Source: Hepsetus odoe
Lineage: Eukaryota > Chordata > Actinopteri > Characiformes > Hepsetidae
Direction: 5' to 3'
Length of the DNA: 64,000 nucleotides
Assembly (NCBI GenBank): GCA_017165825.1
Contig: CM029369.1
Location: 784,102 to 848,101 of the forward strand
A program made the position numbers and the translations under genes. Shown piece after piece: positions 41,823 to 51,104 of this stretch (positions within the stretch are counted from its first letter, which is position 1; each line of letters begins with the position of its first letter). The notes under the pieces are model-generated. The model saw only the letters and a program-made list of their open reading frames with translations, was not told the DNA's origin and made no database searches.

Positions 41823-41850
41823 ACAACAACAACAACAACAACAACAATAA
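41823..41850. repeat. (CAA)n microsatellite
   Basis: Eight to nine CAA units; it produces the poly-Cys segment in the minus-strand ORF 41715-41915. Confidence 0.96.
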
Positions 41851-42102
41851 CTGGCTGCAAATGATGAAGCTACTATACTGTACGTCCCTAAAGAAAGGAA
41901 GACAACAGTCCTCATTTGGTGTCGAAGGACAAGGAGGAGAAAACCTCACCTCCATGAAAACAACAGAAACAAATTCATTTAAAACCCTTTAACCTTCAAC
42001 CCTCGAGGTTTGTTTGAGGGCTGCAGTCGGCATTGTGAGCAAATCGGCTTTAGGAAGAAATTCTAATAATAATAATAAGATTTGCAAATGCTTGACCTAA
42101 AG

Positions 42103-42352
42103 TGGGGCAGCGGGGCCTAGTGATTAGCCCCGGATCGGAAGGTCATGGGTTCGAATCTCAAGCCAGTAATTTTCCCTCAGGTTCCCTTGAGCACGGTACT
42201 GTCCCCATCACTGCTCCCCTGGCACTTTCGATAGCTGCCCCCTGCTTGATGATGTGTGTGTGGGTGAAATGCAGAGGTTGAACTTCGTTATCTCACCGTG
42301 TGCTGTGTTTCCCACTGACAAGCATAGTCACTTACTCTTCACTTTCACTAAA
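42103..42352 (+). mobile_element. SINE-A copy, near full length
   Basis: GGGGCAGCGGGGCCTAGTGA head, box-B GGTTCGAATCTC, TCAGGTTCCCTTGAGCACGG, TACTGTCCCCATCACTGCTC, GCACTTTCGATAGCTGCCCC, TGGGTGAAATGCAGAGG and ACTTACTCTTCACTTTCAC end. Its box B (GGTTCGAATC) is the best preserved of the SINE-A copies here. Confidence 0.9.
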
Positions 42353-42551
42353 GAGAAAATCCTGACGAGTGTGCGCGAAACCAAACAGCATTTCTCAGCG
42401 GACTTTAGCCGTTTCCTAAAAAGGTTTGTTCAAGGTCCTGGTCCAACCCTTGGACTATTAGATGCTGCATCATATTCCAGCACTGATGAAGACCTACTAA
42501 ACTTACCTGGGGTGTTTTTTCTCAGGTCTTCACCTTCAGTGAAAGTGAAGT
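42353..42551. other. Unassigned gap ending in a SINE target duplication
   Basis: Nothing recognised before the GTGAAAGTGAAGT duplicate at 42539-42551, which belongs to the tail of the SINE-A at 42671. Confidence 0.4.
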
Positions 42552-42670
42552 CAGTCAGTCATTTTCTGGGCCGCTTGTCCTAATTAGGGTCGCGGGGGGG
42601 TGCTGGAGTCCATCCCAGCTCACACAGGGCGAAGGATGGGGACACACCTTGGACAGGTCGCCAGCCTATT
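42552..42670 (-). mobile_element. SINE-B fragment nested in a SINE-A tail, 13-bp target-site duplication
   Basis: CAGTCAGTCATTTTCTGGGC, GCTTGTCCTAATTAGGGTCG, GGTGCTGGAGTCCATCCCAG, CTCACACAGGGCGAAGGATG and CTTGGACAGGTCGCCAGCC. Flanks are identical 13-mers GTGAAAGTGAAGT at 42539-42551 and 42671-42683. Confidence 0.92.
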
Positions 42671-42909
42671 GTGAAAGTGAAGTGAAAGTGAACATTTGTC
42701 ATCATGAGCACACAGTGAACCACATTAAGTACATTAACACACTCACCATCCAGTAGGGGGCAGACATATCCAGCACCTGGGTGGAACCCTTGGGAACCAG
42801 GGAACCCTTGCTCAAAAATAATTCTGGGCAGCCTACTGGTTCGGGATTCAAACCCACAACCAACTGATTCTGGGGCCAAGTTCCTAAAGACTAGGCCACT
42901 TCTGCCCCA
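42671..42909 (-). mobile_element. SINE-A copy, minus strand, host of nested SINE-B
   Basis: Tail complement GTGAAAGTGAAGTGAAAGTG, ACATTTGTCATCATGAGCAC, AGTAGGGGGCAGACATATCC, GCAGCCTACTGGTTCGGGAT, TCAAACCCACAACC and TAGGCCACTTCTGCCCC. Full order is kept except that the GGTACC block is partly duplicated and degenerate. Confidence 0.9.
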
Positions 42910-43316
42910 TCAGGACCTTCAGTCAGGGAACATAACTCACAGGGAACGTCCGAAAGATTGACCGACTCAGTACACCATGTCCTCTGTTTTCTCTCTATTT
43001 TATCGTTCTGCTTTGAAAGGTTATGTAAAGGTACAAACCTGCCCTCTTTCCTGTGGGACAAACAAATTCAAGGTACAAAAGTGAACCATGTTGAACCTCT
43101 GGGGAAGATTAGTACTGTTTGTACCTTGATAAACAAAAATGTCCCAGGACAGTATGTGTTTTCTGACAGTGCAGGTCTTCCTTCCACCTTCAGGTCTTAA
43201 AACTCAAGTGCAAACGTCCCAGACCATCCGTCCACCAGTTCTGCTTCTACCAGCTTTCATAATTTCCAACTTTTCACTTCTAAACCAATGCTTGGGCTCA
43301 AAATGTAGACTATCTA
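42910..43316. other. Unassigned stretch
   Basis: Two short plus-strand ORFs (80 and 69 aa) without domains. It ends at the TA target of the Tc1-like element. Confidence 0.4.
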
Positions 43317-43852
43317 CAGCACCGTGCAAAAGTTTTAGGCAGGAGTGAAAAAATGCTGTAAACAGAACGCTTTCAGAAACATCAATAATGATTGTTTATT
43401 TTGATCAATTTACAAAATGCAAAGTGAGCGAACAAAAGAAAAATCTAAATCAGATCAATATCTGGTGTTTCTACCTTTTACCTTCAGAGCAGCATCAGTT
43501 CTTCTGGCCCCACAGAGCCCTGATCTCCACATCATCCAGTGTGTCTGGATCACATGAAGAGACAGAAGGATGTGAGGAGCTACATCCACAGAAGATCTGT
43601 GCTCAGTTCTCCAAGATGTTCGGAACAACCGACCGGCCGAGTTCCTTCAGAAACCGTGTGCGAGTGTACCTAGAAGAATTGATGCTGTGTTTTAGGCAAA
43701 GGGTGGTCACACCAAATATTGATCTGATTTAGATTCTCTTTTGTTCATTCACTGCATTTTGTTGATTGATGAGAATAAATGATCAACACTTTTCTGAAAG
43801 TGCTCTGTTTACAGCATTTTTCACACCTGACTAGAACTTTCACACAGTGCTG
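43317..43852 (+). mobile_element. Tc1-like element, internally deleted, both terminal repeats present
   Basis: 536 bp flanked by TA (43315-43316 and 43853-43854). Terminal inverted repeats of about 62 bp: the left end CAGCACCGTGCAAAAGTTTT and the right end (complement) CAGCACTGTGTGAAAGTTCT, both leading to TGCTGTAAACAGA and CTTTCAGAAA. The interior encodes only the decayed transposase C-terminus: PDLHIIQCVWIT near 43520, NNRPAEFLQKPC near 43625-43660 and AKGGHTKY near 43695-43720, with frameshifts and a stop. The N-terminal DNA-binding half and most of the catalytic domain are gone, so it is non-autonomous. Family identity rests on those C-terminal residues and the TA target. Confidence 0.93.
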
Positions 43853-43879
43853 TATATCACTGGCATCTACACACCTTTT

Positions 43880-44094
43880 ATTTCATCTTCTTATTCTTCT
43901 CCTTTTGGCTGCTTCCGTTGTGGCTGCACTCCCCCTACCCCAGTCTCCACAGTGGATCATCCGTCTCCATGACGTCCTGTCCTCTGTGACCTCTTTCACA
44001 CTCTCCCCCTCCATGTCTTCTCTCACTACATTCATAAACCCTTCCTCTTCTCCTCTTTCCTGGCATCTTCATCCTCAAAATCCTTCTCCCAAAA
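43880..44094 (-). mobile_element. RTE-like LINE 3' end, minus strand
   Basis: TTCTTATTCTTCTCCTTTTG, GCTGCTTCCGTTGTGGCTGC, CTCCACAGTGGATCATCCGT, CTCCATGACGTCCTGTCCTC, TCCATGTCTTCTCTCACTAC and TTCCTGGCATCTTCATCC are the reverse complement of the RTE-like 3' end. It is cut by the Tc1-like element at 44097 inside the MEL/GKR-coding region. Confidence 0.83.
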
Positions 44095-44096
44095 TA

Positions 44097-45236
44097 CAGT
44101 GCATTCAAAAGTATTCACCCCCCCCCCTTGGCATTTTTCATGTTTGGTTGCCTCACAACCTGGAATTAAAATGGCTTGATTGAGAGTTTGCACCATTTCA
44201 TTTACTGAAGATGTCTACAGCTTTGAAGATGTATTTATTTTTATTGTGAAGCAAACAACAAAAAACTATTCACTAATAAAGTCAGTACTTTGTAGAACCA
44301 CATTTTGTGGCAATTACAGCTGCAAGTCTCTTTGGAGTCTCTATGAGCATCATCTCACCACTGGGATTGTTGCCCGTTCCTCAAAACACAACTGCTCCAG
44401 CTCCTTCATGTTGGATGGTTTTGTGTGAACAGCAAAAATGTGACCACAGATTCTCAATGGGACTGAGGTCTGGACTTTGACTGGGCCGTTCCAACACATT
44501 CAGATGTTCCCCTTAAACCAGTGTTCCTTTAGCAGTATGCTTTGGGTCACTGTCCTGCTGGAAGGTGAACCTCCGTCCCAGTCTCACATCACAGGCAGTC
44601 CGACAGGTTTTGCTCTAGAATATCCCTGTATTCAGCTCCATCCATCTTTCTCTCCACTCGGACCAGTTTCCCAGTCCCTACTGCTGAAAAACATCTCCAC
44701 AGCATGATGCTGCTACCACCATGTTTCACTGTGGTGATGGTGTTCTTGGGGTGATGGGATGTGTTGGGTTTGTGCCAGACAGTATTTTTCTTGGTGGCTG
44801 AAAAGTTCAGTCTGACCAGAGCACCTTCCTCCATACATTTGGGGAGTCGCCCTCAGGCCTTCTGGCAAACTCTAAACGTGCCTTCTTATTTTAACGTAAC
44901 GTAATGGCCACGCCTCCATAAAGTCTGGCTCTCTAGAGTATCCGGCTGATTGTGGTCCTGTGGACAGACAGTCTCTGCTGTGGGTACATAGGTGGACTTC
45001 ATTTCACTAATTATGTGACATTTGAAGGTAATTGGTTGCACCAGGACCTTCAGGGGCTTCATGGCAAATGAATGCATATGCACATGCCAATTTTCAGTTT
45101 TTTATTATTTTTAAAATTATTTTTCTCATTTCACTTCACCAACTATTTTATGCAGATCCATCACATAAAATAAGGTTAAGAAACATTTAACTTACAGGTT
45201 GGAATGTAACAAAGGAGGTAAAAAGCCAAGGCACTG
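44097..45236 (-). mobile_element. Tc1-like transposon, 1.14 kb, decayed transposase on minus strand
   Basis: Left end after TA (44095-44096): CAGTGCATTCAAAAGTATTC; right end GGTAAAAAGCCAAGGCACTG, complementary to the left end at its last bases. The minus-strand ORF 44589-44834 contains HGGSSIMLWRCFSAVGTGKL and VRVERKMDGAEYRDILEQNL, the central catalytic region of a Tc1-type (DDE) transposase in which the first L/I-M-L-W and ..Y..IL.. motifs are standard. The segment between about 44960 and 45000, where most of the N-terminal half should be, is collapsed. Frameshifts flank the ORF. The right TA has mutated (TC). The C/CCCCCCC run at 44118-44127 also varies from the expected shorter run. Confidence 0.92.
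44589..44834 (-). pseudogene. Tc1-like transposase fragment
   Basis: 81-aa open segment from the middle of the transposase. Seen: a GGSSIMLW block, FSA..GTGKLVRVE, and MDGAEYRDILEQNL. A complete Tc1-type transposase is about 340 aa; the paired N-terminal helix-turn-helix domains and the final E-containing region are not in this frame. The neighbouring frames continue the similarity (VWKNR..-like region toward 44480), showing frameshift decay. It can have no activity alone. Confidence 0.88.
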
Positions 45237-45380
45237 TCTTCTTTGTCAATCATGCCAGGGTACAGTTTGTTTACAAGTCATGTAAAGTTCTTTATCAGAG
45301 AAAAAATACAATACATTTAAAGTGACTTTCCAGCCCAGAAGGAAGGAAACCCCCTGGTGAACAACAGATATAATTATATC
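45237..45380. other. Unassigned gap
   Basis: AT-rich flank between the Tc1-like element and SINE-B. Nothing recognised. Confidence 0.4.
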
Positions 45381-45393
45381 ATTTTGGGAATAA

Positions 45394-45629
45394 GGGGCAG
45401 CGGTGGCCTAGTGGTTCGGGCGTTGGCCACTTGATCGGAGGATTGGGGGTTCGAACCCCTTCCCAATGGGTTGCCCTGGGGTACCCTTGAGCAAGGTGCC
45501 GTCCCTGTGCCGCTCCTCCCTGCAATGGGCTGGCGACCTGTCCAGGGTGCGTCCCCCGTCCTCGCCCTGTGTGCACTGGCTTGGATACCAGCGCGACCCC
45601 GTTTGGGACAAACGGCAGATAATGGATGG
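45394..45629 (+). mobile_element. Full-length SINE-B with perfect 13-bp target-site duplication
   Basis: tRNA-like head GGGGCAGCGGTGGCCTAGTG (box A TGGCCTAGTGG), box B GGGTTCGAACCCC, then GGTTGCCCTGGGGTACCCTT and GAGCAAGGTGCCGTCC shared with SINE-A, then the SINE-B body TCCCTGCAATGGGCTGGCGA and CTGTCCAGGGTGCGTCCCCC, and end GGGACAAACGGCAGATAATGG. The flanking 13-mers ATTTTGGGAATAA at 45381-45393 and 45630-45642 are identical. It is young and defines the complete element (236 bp). Confidence 0.96.
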
Positions 45630-45762
45630 ATTTTGGGAATAAATTTGTCATTTTTTGCCAGTATTTACGAAGACAGTAGGAAGCGAAAGATTTCATTAAG
45701 AGGTGAAAGTCAGGCTTTAAAAATTCACCATCATACACAAAACCTTGCTCAAAAAAAGATGA

Positions 45763-47300
45763 TTGACACATATCTGTGCCTGTGATGGTGACCCCTCCCT
45801 CCCAGATGCGCTGAACCACTTCTACGCACGGTTTGTTGCAGCGAACAACACGGGAATGAGGAAGACCACCCCTCCTCCAAACGACCAGATTCTCTGTCTG
45901 ACCACAGCCGAGGTGAGAAGAGCTCTTCTCAGAGTCAACCCACGGAAAGCTGCCGGTCCAGACAATATTCAAGGTCATGTGCTCAGAGGATGTGCAGAAC
46001 AGCTGGCAGATGTTCTCACTGACATCTTCAACACCTCTCTGAGCACCACTGTTGTTCCAAGGTGCTTCAAGACCACCAGCATCATTCCAGTGCCAAAGAA
46101 ACCATCTATCTCCTGCCTCAACGACTATCGTCCCGTCGCACTCACACCCATCATGAAGTGCTTCGAGAGGCTGGTTATGAGGCACATCAAGTCCCAGATC
46201 CCCTCCTCACTAGTCCCAACCGCTCAACGGACGATGCAATCTCCACCACCCTCCATCTGGCCCTTTCTCATCTGGACAGAAAGGACAGTTATGTCAGAAT
46301 GCTGTTCATCGACTACAGTTCAGCATTCAACACCATCATCCCTCAGCACCTGAGTGAGAAGCTGAGGCTGCTGGGTCTGAACACCTCCCTCTGTAACTGG
46401 ATCCTGGACTTCCTGACTGGGAAACCCCAGTCAGTCAGGATCAGTAGCAGCACCTCCAACACCATCACGCTGAGCACAGGAGCCCCCCAGGGCTGTGTGC
46501 TCAGCCCACTGCTGTTCACGCTGATGACCCACGACTGTGCAGCCAAGCACAGCTCGAACCACATCATCAAATTCGCTGATGATACAACCGTGGTGGGTCT
46601 GATCAGCGGTGGAGACGAGGCAGCTTACAGAGAGGAGACAGAACAGCTGACGGACTGGTGTAGAATCAACAACCTGTCTCTGAACGTCGACAAGGCTAAA
46701 GAGATGGTTGTTGACTTCAGGAGACCACGTCGGGACCACACTCCACTTATCATCAACATCTCACCTGTGGAGATGGTCCAGAGCACCATGTTTCTTGGTG
46801 TTCACATCATTGACAACCTCACGTGGACCCTCAACACCAACTCTATCATAAAGAAAGCCCAGCAGCGCCTCTACTTCCTGCGCAGACTGAGGAGAGCCCA
46901 TCTCCCACCTTCCATCCTCACCATCTTCTACAGAGGAACCATTGAGAGCATCCTGAGCGGCTGCATTACTGCCTGGTACGGGAATTGCAACGTCTTAGAC
47001 CGCAAGTCCCTACAACGGGTAGTGAGAACAGCTGAGAAGATCATCGGGGTCTCTCTGCCCTCTGTACAGGACATCTTCACCACTCGCTGCATCCGCAAAG
47101 CAACCAGCATTGTGGATGATCCCTCCCACCCTTCCCACACTCTCTTCTCCCTCCTACCATCCGGGAAAAGGTTCCACAGCATACGGGCCTCCACTTCCAG
47201 GATGGGAAATAGTTTCTTCCCCCTGGCCATCAGACTCTTGAACTCTGAAACCACCAATATCTACCCAGTCCACCATTTTCATCTTGTATTTATTTATTGA
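45763..47300 (+). pseudogene. LINE reverse transcriptase ORF, frameshifted
   Basis: Two overlapping frames make one broken gene. Frame 1 (45763-46353) carries AAGPDNIQGHVLRGCAEQL and NDYRPVALTPIMKCFERLV up to about 46225. Frame 3 (46062-47300, 412 aa) continues from PNRSTDDAI (residue 52). Between them part of the expected 'DPLQFAYR' segment is lost, causing the shift. Seen in the 412-aa frame: RT block A LFIDYSSAFN (81-90, Asp84), block B STGAPQGCVLSPLL (138-151), catalytic FADD (171-174), then KKAQQRLYFLRRLRRAHLPP and the tail PSGKRFHSIRASTSRMGN. After the break no further stop occurs to residue 412, which indicates a recent copy. No promoter or host function is implied; transcription would depend on the flanks. 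Confidence 0.93.
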
Positions 47301-47601
47301 TCTCATGTTGCACTCTGCGCTTTATCAGTAACACCGCTCCACCACACTGCTACACTATAATCTACCTGGGCTGCTTTTGTTCCACAACACTGCGGCCCTC
47401 TACGGATGAATGTACTGTCTGTCGTGCCGTCTGTTGTTGTCTGTCTTGTCTGCACTAGTTGCCCCGTGTTGTGTATTATGTTGTCTTGTGTCTTGTCTTG
47501 TGTGTAGCACCAGGGTCCTGGAGGAACGTTATTTCGTTTCACTGTGTCCTGTGTATGTGACTGAAATGACAATAAAATCCTACTTGACTTGACTTGACTT
47601 G
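45777..47601 (+). mobile_element. Rex1/CR1-like non-LTR retrotransposon, 5'-truncated copy 1
   Basis: 1.8 kb. Coding similarity starts at GDPSLPDALNHFYARF (45787-45834), inside the region before the reverse transcriptase, so the endonuclease is missing. The reverse transcriptase and the C-terminal part are present (see separate entry). The 3' UTR has GAGGAACGTTATTTCGTTTC, CAATAAAATCCTACTTGACT and a terminal (TTGAC)n repeat, and no poly-A. ATATCTG at 45770-45776 and 47602-47608 is a candidate 7-bp target duplication. A second, shorter copy lies at 36348-37020. Assignment to Rex1 rather than another CR1/L2-group family is from memory of the conserved blocks. Confidence 0.93.
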
Positions 47602-47608
47602 ATATCTG

Positions 47609-47832
47609 ATCTGCTTGCAGGGAAGTGTCCGGATTATAGTGTCCAGGCTCTGACTTTTTGTGTAAAGGCGGAGGATTTTTTAAAGCTGAGATCAATTACA
47701 TCTGAGCAGCGTCCAAGCAAACTGTCCCCCAGTAGCAGCTGTCTGGACACATAGACACGTGACCAAAAAGAGAGAAAACCTACACAATCCAATTCAAATC
47801 AATACACTGAGCGAGAAACACAACCTATGCGT
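47609..47832. other. Unassigned gap
   Basis: No feature recognised. Confidence 0.4.
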
Positions 47833-47955
47833 TTCACCCACACACCAGGGGGCAGCTATTGAAAGCACCTGTGCAGCAGTGATGGGGACGGTACCTCACT
47901 CGAACCCACAATCTTCTGATCCTGGGGCCAACTCCCTAACCACTAACCCTAACCC
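47833..47955 (-). mobile_element. SINE-A fragment, minus strand
   Basis: CACACACCAGGGGGCAGCTA, TTGAAAGCACCTGTGCAGCA, GTGATGGGGACGGTACC, then a jump to TCGAACCCACAATCTTCTGA and GGCCAACTCCCTAACCACTA. The CCTTGAGCA/AGGTTGCCC block is deleted. The head runs into CTAACCCTAACCCCAACCC at 47945. Confidence 0.83.
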
Positions 47956-47983
47956 CAACCCACGGTTGCCTCGAAGGAACACT

Positions 47984-48057
47984 TGCTCCATGTGAGGATC
48001 GAACTCATGACCTTCAGATTATGAGACTTGATGCGGTACATACTGCGCTAACGAGGC
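47984..48057 (-). tRNA. tRNA-Met(CAT)-like gene, probably a decayed copy
   Basis: On the minus strand the sequence starts GCCTCGTTAGCGCAGTATGT and contains the anticodon loop CTCATAA (CAT at 48021-48023) and the T arm GTGAGGATCGAACTCATGAC complement (GGTCATGAGTTCGATCC). It is like vertebrate elongator tRNA-Met. Differences from the usual sequence, as I recall it: one extra A before the anticodon stem (74 nt, not 73), one acceptor-stem mismatch and two G-U pairs, probably CpG decay. Could still be functional, but I favour a pseudogene. Confidence 0.72.
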
Positions 48058-49607
48058 TACAATTAGATTTAATTAGAAGAAGCAATTACGAAAATGTGCA
48101 TGCATGACATACTGATTTAGTACAAGGACAAGACCATGTGCGATGGTGAAACAGTGGGACACGGCACAGAAACTGGACAAAAAACACAACAAACAGAAGA
48201 CAGAAGGACTCAGTGAATGAAGGTTACAGTGATATTTCATTTAGGGGACAGGTGGTGCAGTATATGACGCCAGCAGCATTCTAAGCATCTAAGATGTGCA
48301 ACAGAAATATTTATTCTCAAGCTTATGCGTCTATATTTACAATTAAAATGCGACAAAAAATCCAGCTATTTAGAGGCAGAAGAGGCGTACAGAGTAGAAG
48401 AGATGGGCCGCAGCATTCTGGGCATTACCCGGAGACAATGGGGCGAAGGCGTGTTCACCTAATTCCTAAGAAGATGTGAAGGAATAGATCCATCGTTTTT
48501 TAAAAAGAATTGTGACACACGTTGTGGTTAATCACATTTCGGTGGGTGTTGGTCCCGCCCCGGGCCCTCTCCAGACACACTACATTGCAGATTTACGGGT
48601 GTGGACCTGCAAACCGTACTTCTGCCTGTTTAAGAAGAAGAACACACTCGTCAGAAAGCATGAAAACAAAAACACACGCGAATTTAATGCAAACATAACC
48701 TTGGACACTCGTCTTCATTTGGAAAGACAAGCTGCACTAATTCCCAAAATTTCAGGACAAACAGACTCCGCTCCAAAAAACGAATAAACACCCAGAATCT
48801 TCATCGAAGGTTTTTCCTTCTGATAAGTTGATTTTTTATTCGGGTTTTGTCCCGACAGTGATGGAATAACTAATAACTTAAATATGAAATAAAATAATAT
48901 AAAGATAAAATAACTACTCATCACACACTCGTCTGCATACTTTCTCAGTCAGTTTCTTCTTCGCTCATGTGGTGTGACATCGTTCCTCATCTCCCTCTGC
49001 TGAAGATTCTCCACAGCAGAACATTCCAAAGGAATCAGTTTCTAGTGGGACGTCCCGGATCTCCTCCCAGCTTGTTTCATAAAACTTTCGAACTGATTGA
49101 AATCTTCAAACATGGCCTCTTCTCCTCGTCACGTCGAACAAAAGGAGCGGCGCTCGGCCTTAACAATGTCTCATGCAGGCAGTGTGTCATTACTGTCTGT
49201 TTCTGGCTGCAGGAATGTGCCCTGACTCATTTGTCTTCATGTTAAACCGCCGAGTTGGCAGAGAGGAAGAGAAAGATGAGAGAACTACTCTTCATGAAAC
49301 GCCAGGCACTTCAGCTGCATTCGTTCTCCCACGGCACCTCAGTCGTGACCCTGAACGATGGCCGATTTTCAATTTTTAGCGCTTGAACTAAACCATTCAC
49401 TGAAAACCAAACAACACTGAACCGGCGTTTGAGTTCACTGCTGGGGGGACATTAAACAGAGACATTTCTTGAGAGCGGTTTCTGAAGGGGACATAAAAGA
49501 GCCAGTGCTGAGTTTAATAGATGAGACCCTTATTTATATGATTTATACTGTCGTACAACAGAGCTTTACGCAATATACATCTACACACAATACACAAAAA
49601 ACACACA
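48058..49607. other. 1.55-kb unassigned stretch, candidate conserved non-coding DNA
   Basis: No repeat recognised. 48500-48640 is GC-balanced; 49080-49400 looks single-copy with CpGs (for example CTCGTCACGTCG near 49122-49133). ORFs of 61-92 aa show no domain. Confidence 0.4.
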
Positions 49608-49734
49608 GGGAGCACTGATGGGGACAGTACATTGCTCAAGGCTACTTCAGGGCAACCTACTGGTGTAGGATTGAATCCATGACCTTCTGATCCTGGGGCC
49701 TCGTTCCTAAATGCTAGGCCAGCGCTGACCCCAA
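49608..49734 (-). mobile_element. SINE-A fragment, minus strand
   Basis: GGGAGCACTGATGGGGACAG, TACATTGCTCAAGGCTACTT, CAGGGCAACCTACTGGTGTA, GATTGAATCCATGACCTTCT and ATGCTAGGCCAGCGCTGACCCC are the reverse complement of the 5' half. Confidence 0.85.
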
Positions 49735-50145
49735 GACATTATAGGTGTCAAAATGTACTTTTGTTTTTCTTTTTTGATAGAAGAGAAGAAAGTGTAGAGC
49801 TGGTTAGGAAAGGTTAGTCCTGGTCCTCTCTGTGTGCTTTGAACAGATGGATCTTCAAATGATGCTCGAAGAAAGAAGGGACTAAGCATTTCTGACCACA
49901 TGAATAAGTTCATCCACCACCGTGGAGCCTGAACTGAGAAGAGTCTGGATGCAGGTCGTCCTTTTCTTTTGAGAACGGAGGTTCAAGGTGAGCAGCGCTT
50001 GATGTTCTGAGGAGGATGCAATGTTTGAATAGTGCCATTAAATTGAATTAAGGATTTAAACCTGCAGCCACAGCGAGCCAGTCACAAAGCTGAAGGTGGT
50101 TTAGTGGGAGGATACTCATCTACAGACGAAGAGGTAGGTACTGGG
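49735..50145. other. Unassigned stretch, possibly LINE-derived
   Basis: 49910-50110 (GAACTGAGAAGAGTCTGGAT, AAACCTGCAGCCACAGCGAG) recalls antisense LINE 3' sequences found in fish but I cannot assign it. Confidence 0.35.
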
Positions 50146-50350
50146 GTGGCCGTGGTCTAGTGGTGGGTACATGCCTATGGACCTGTGGCTCAAGAGGTCC
50201 CGGGTTCAAATCCCACCTCCAGCACTACCACCACTGGGTCCCTGGGCAAGACCCTTAACCCTGAGTGTCTCCAGGGGGGACTGTCCCTGTAATCAGGACA
50301 TGGAAGCCGCTCTGGATAAGAGCGTCTGATAAATGCTATAAATGTAAATG
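50146..50350 (+). mobile_element. SINE-C copy, full-length reference copy
   Basis: GGGGTGGCCGTGGTCTAGTG (box A), AAGAGGTCCCGGGTTCAAAT (box B GGTTCAAATCC), CCCACCTCCAGCACTACCAC, CACTGGGTCCCTGGGCAAGA, CCCTTAACCCTGAGTGTCTC, CAGGGGGGACTGTCCCTGTA, ATCAGGACATGGAAGCCGCT, CTGGATAAGAGCGTCTGATA and AATGTAAATGTT end. Used to define SINE-C. Confidence 0.93.
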
Positions 50351-50352
50351 TT

Positions 50353-50505
50353 AAGGTAGTAGGTTGGAATCCCACCTCCAGCACTACCATCATTGGGTTC
50401 CTGAGCAAAACCTTACATCCAAGTTGCTCCAGCAGCACTGTCCCTGTAGTTAGGAAATGGAAGTCACTCTGGATAAGACTGTCAACTAAATGTTAAATGG
50501 AAACT
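50353..50505 (+). mobile_element. SINE-C copy, 5' truncated, in tandem
   Basis: GTAGTAGGTTGGAATCCCAC, CTCCAGCACTACCATCATTG, GTTGCTCCAGCAGCACTGTC, AGTTAGGAAATGGAAGTCAC and TCTGGATAAGACTGTCAACT. It follows directly behind the previous copy but is more diverged, so it is a separate older insertion into which, or beside which, the younger copy landed. Confidence 0.85.
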
Positions 50506-50509
50506 GGTT

Positions 50510-50905
50510 CCCAGTCCTTCATTAGACTGAATATAAAATCTTGCTAACTACCTTGAAAGCTCAGCACAGTCTCGCTCCTCGCTATCTTCTCAAACTTTTG
50601 TCCCCAAATACACCATCTCAACCCCTTGACCTCTTCTCCAGCAGGTCTTTAAGTGGGTCGCCATGTATTTCCAGCTTCCATCTGAGAGGCTCCTTCTATT
50701 TCACTGTTTGATATTTTAAAAAGTCACCTTTTCTCCCCGTGTTTCCTGATTTCCCACTCTTCTCTGAGTTCATTAACCTCACTGAAGTGGAGCTTGATTC
50801 TGTGTTTTTGAGTGAATGTTTGTTATTCTACATTAACTTTGTTGAGCAACATTTGGTTTGAAGTTCAATAAATGAATCGTATTATTACTATTAATAATAT
50901 TAAAG
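50510..50905 (+). mobile_element. L2-like LINE 3' end
   Basis: Broken translation recalls L2 C-terminal order (RLNIKSC..P.., LTSSPAGL, SLFDILKSHLFSPCFL). The 3' end AGTTCAATAAATGAATCGTA plus TTATTACTATTAATAATATT resembles the short AT-rich tails of L2 elements. No open frame. Confidence 0.6.
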
Positions 50906-50907
50906 GG

Positions 50908-51104
50908 TGCAGTGGTGTCCTAGTGTTTAGGGACTAGATCCCAGGATCGGAAGGTTATGTGTTTGAGTTCCAGACCAGTTAGTTGCCCTGAGGTTCCCTT
51001 GATCAAGGTCCCGTCCCCATCACTGCTCCCCGGGTGCTGGATATATCTACCCCCTTCTGGACGATGTGTGTGTGTGTTAAATACAGAGGATGTGTTTGGG
51101 CAGC
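50908..51104 (+). mobile_element. SINE-A copy ('GGATAT' subtype)
   Basis: GTGCAGTGGTGTCCTAGTGT head, GGTTATGTGTTTGAGTTCCA box B region, TGAGGTTCCCTTGATCAAGG, CTCCCCGGGTGCTGGATATA, CTGGACGATGTGTGTGTGTG and TTAAATACAGAGGATGTGTT. The end is replaced by the next SINE-A at about 51101. Confidence 0.86.
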
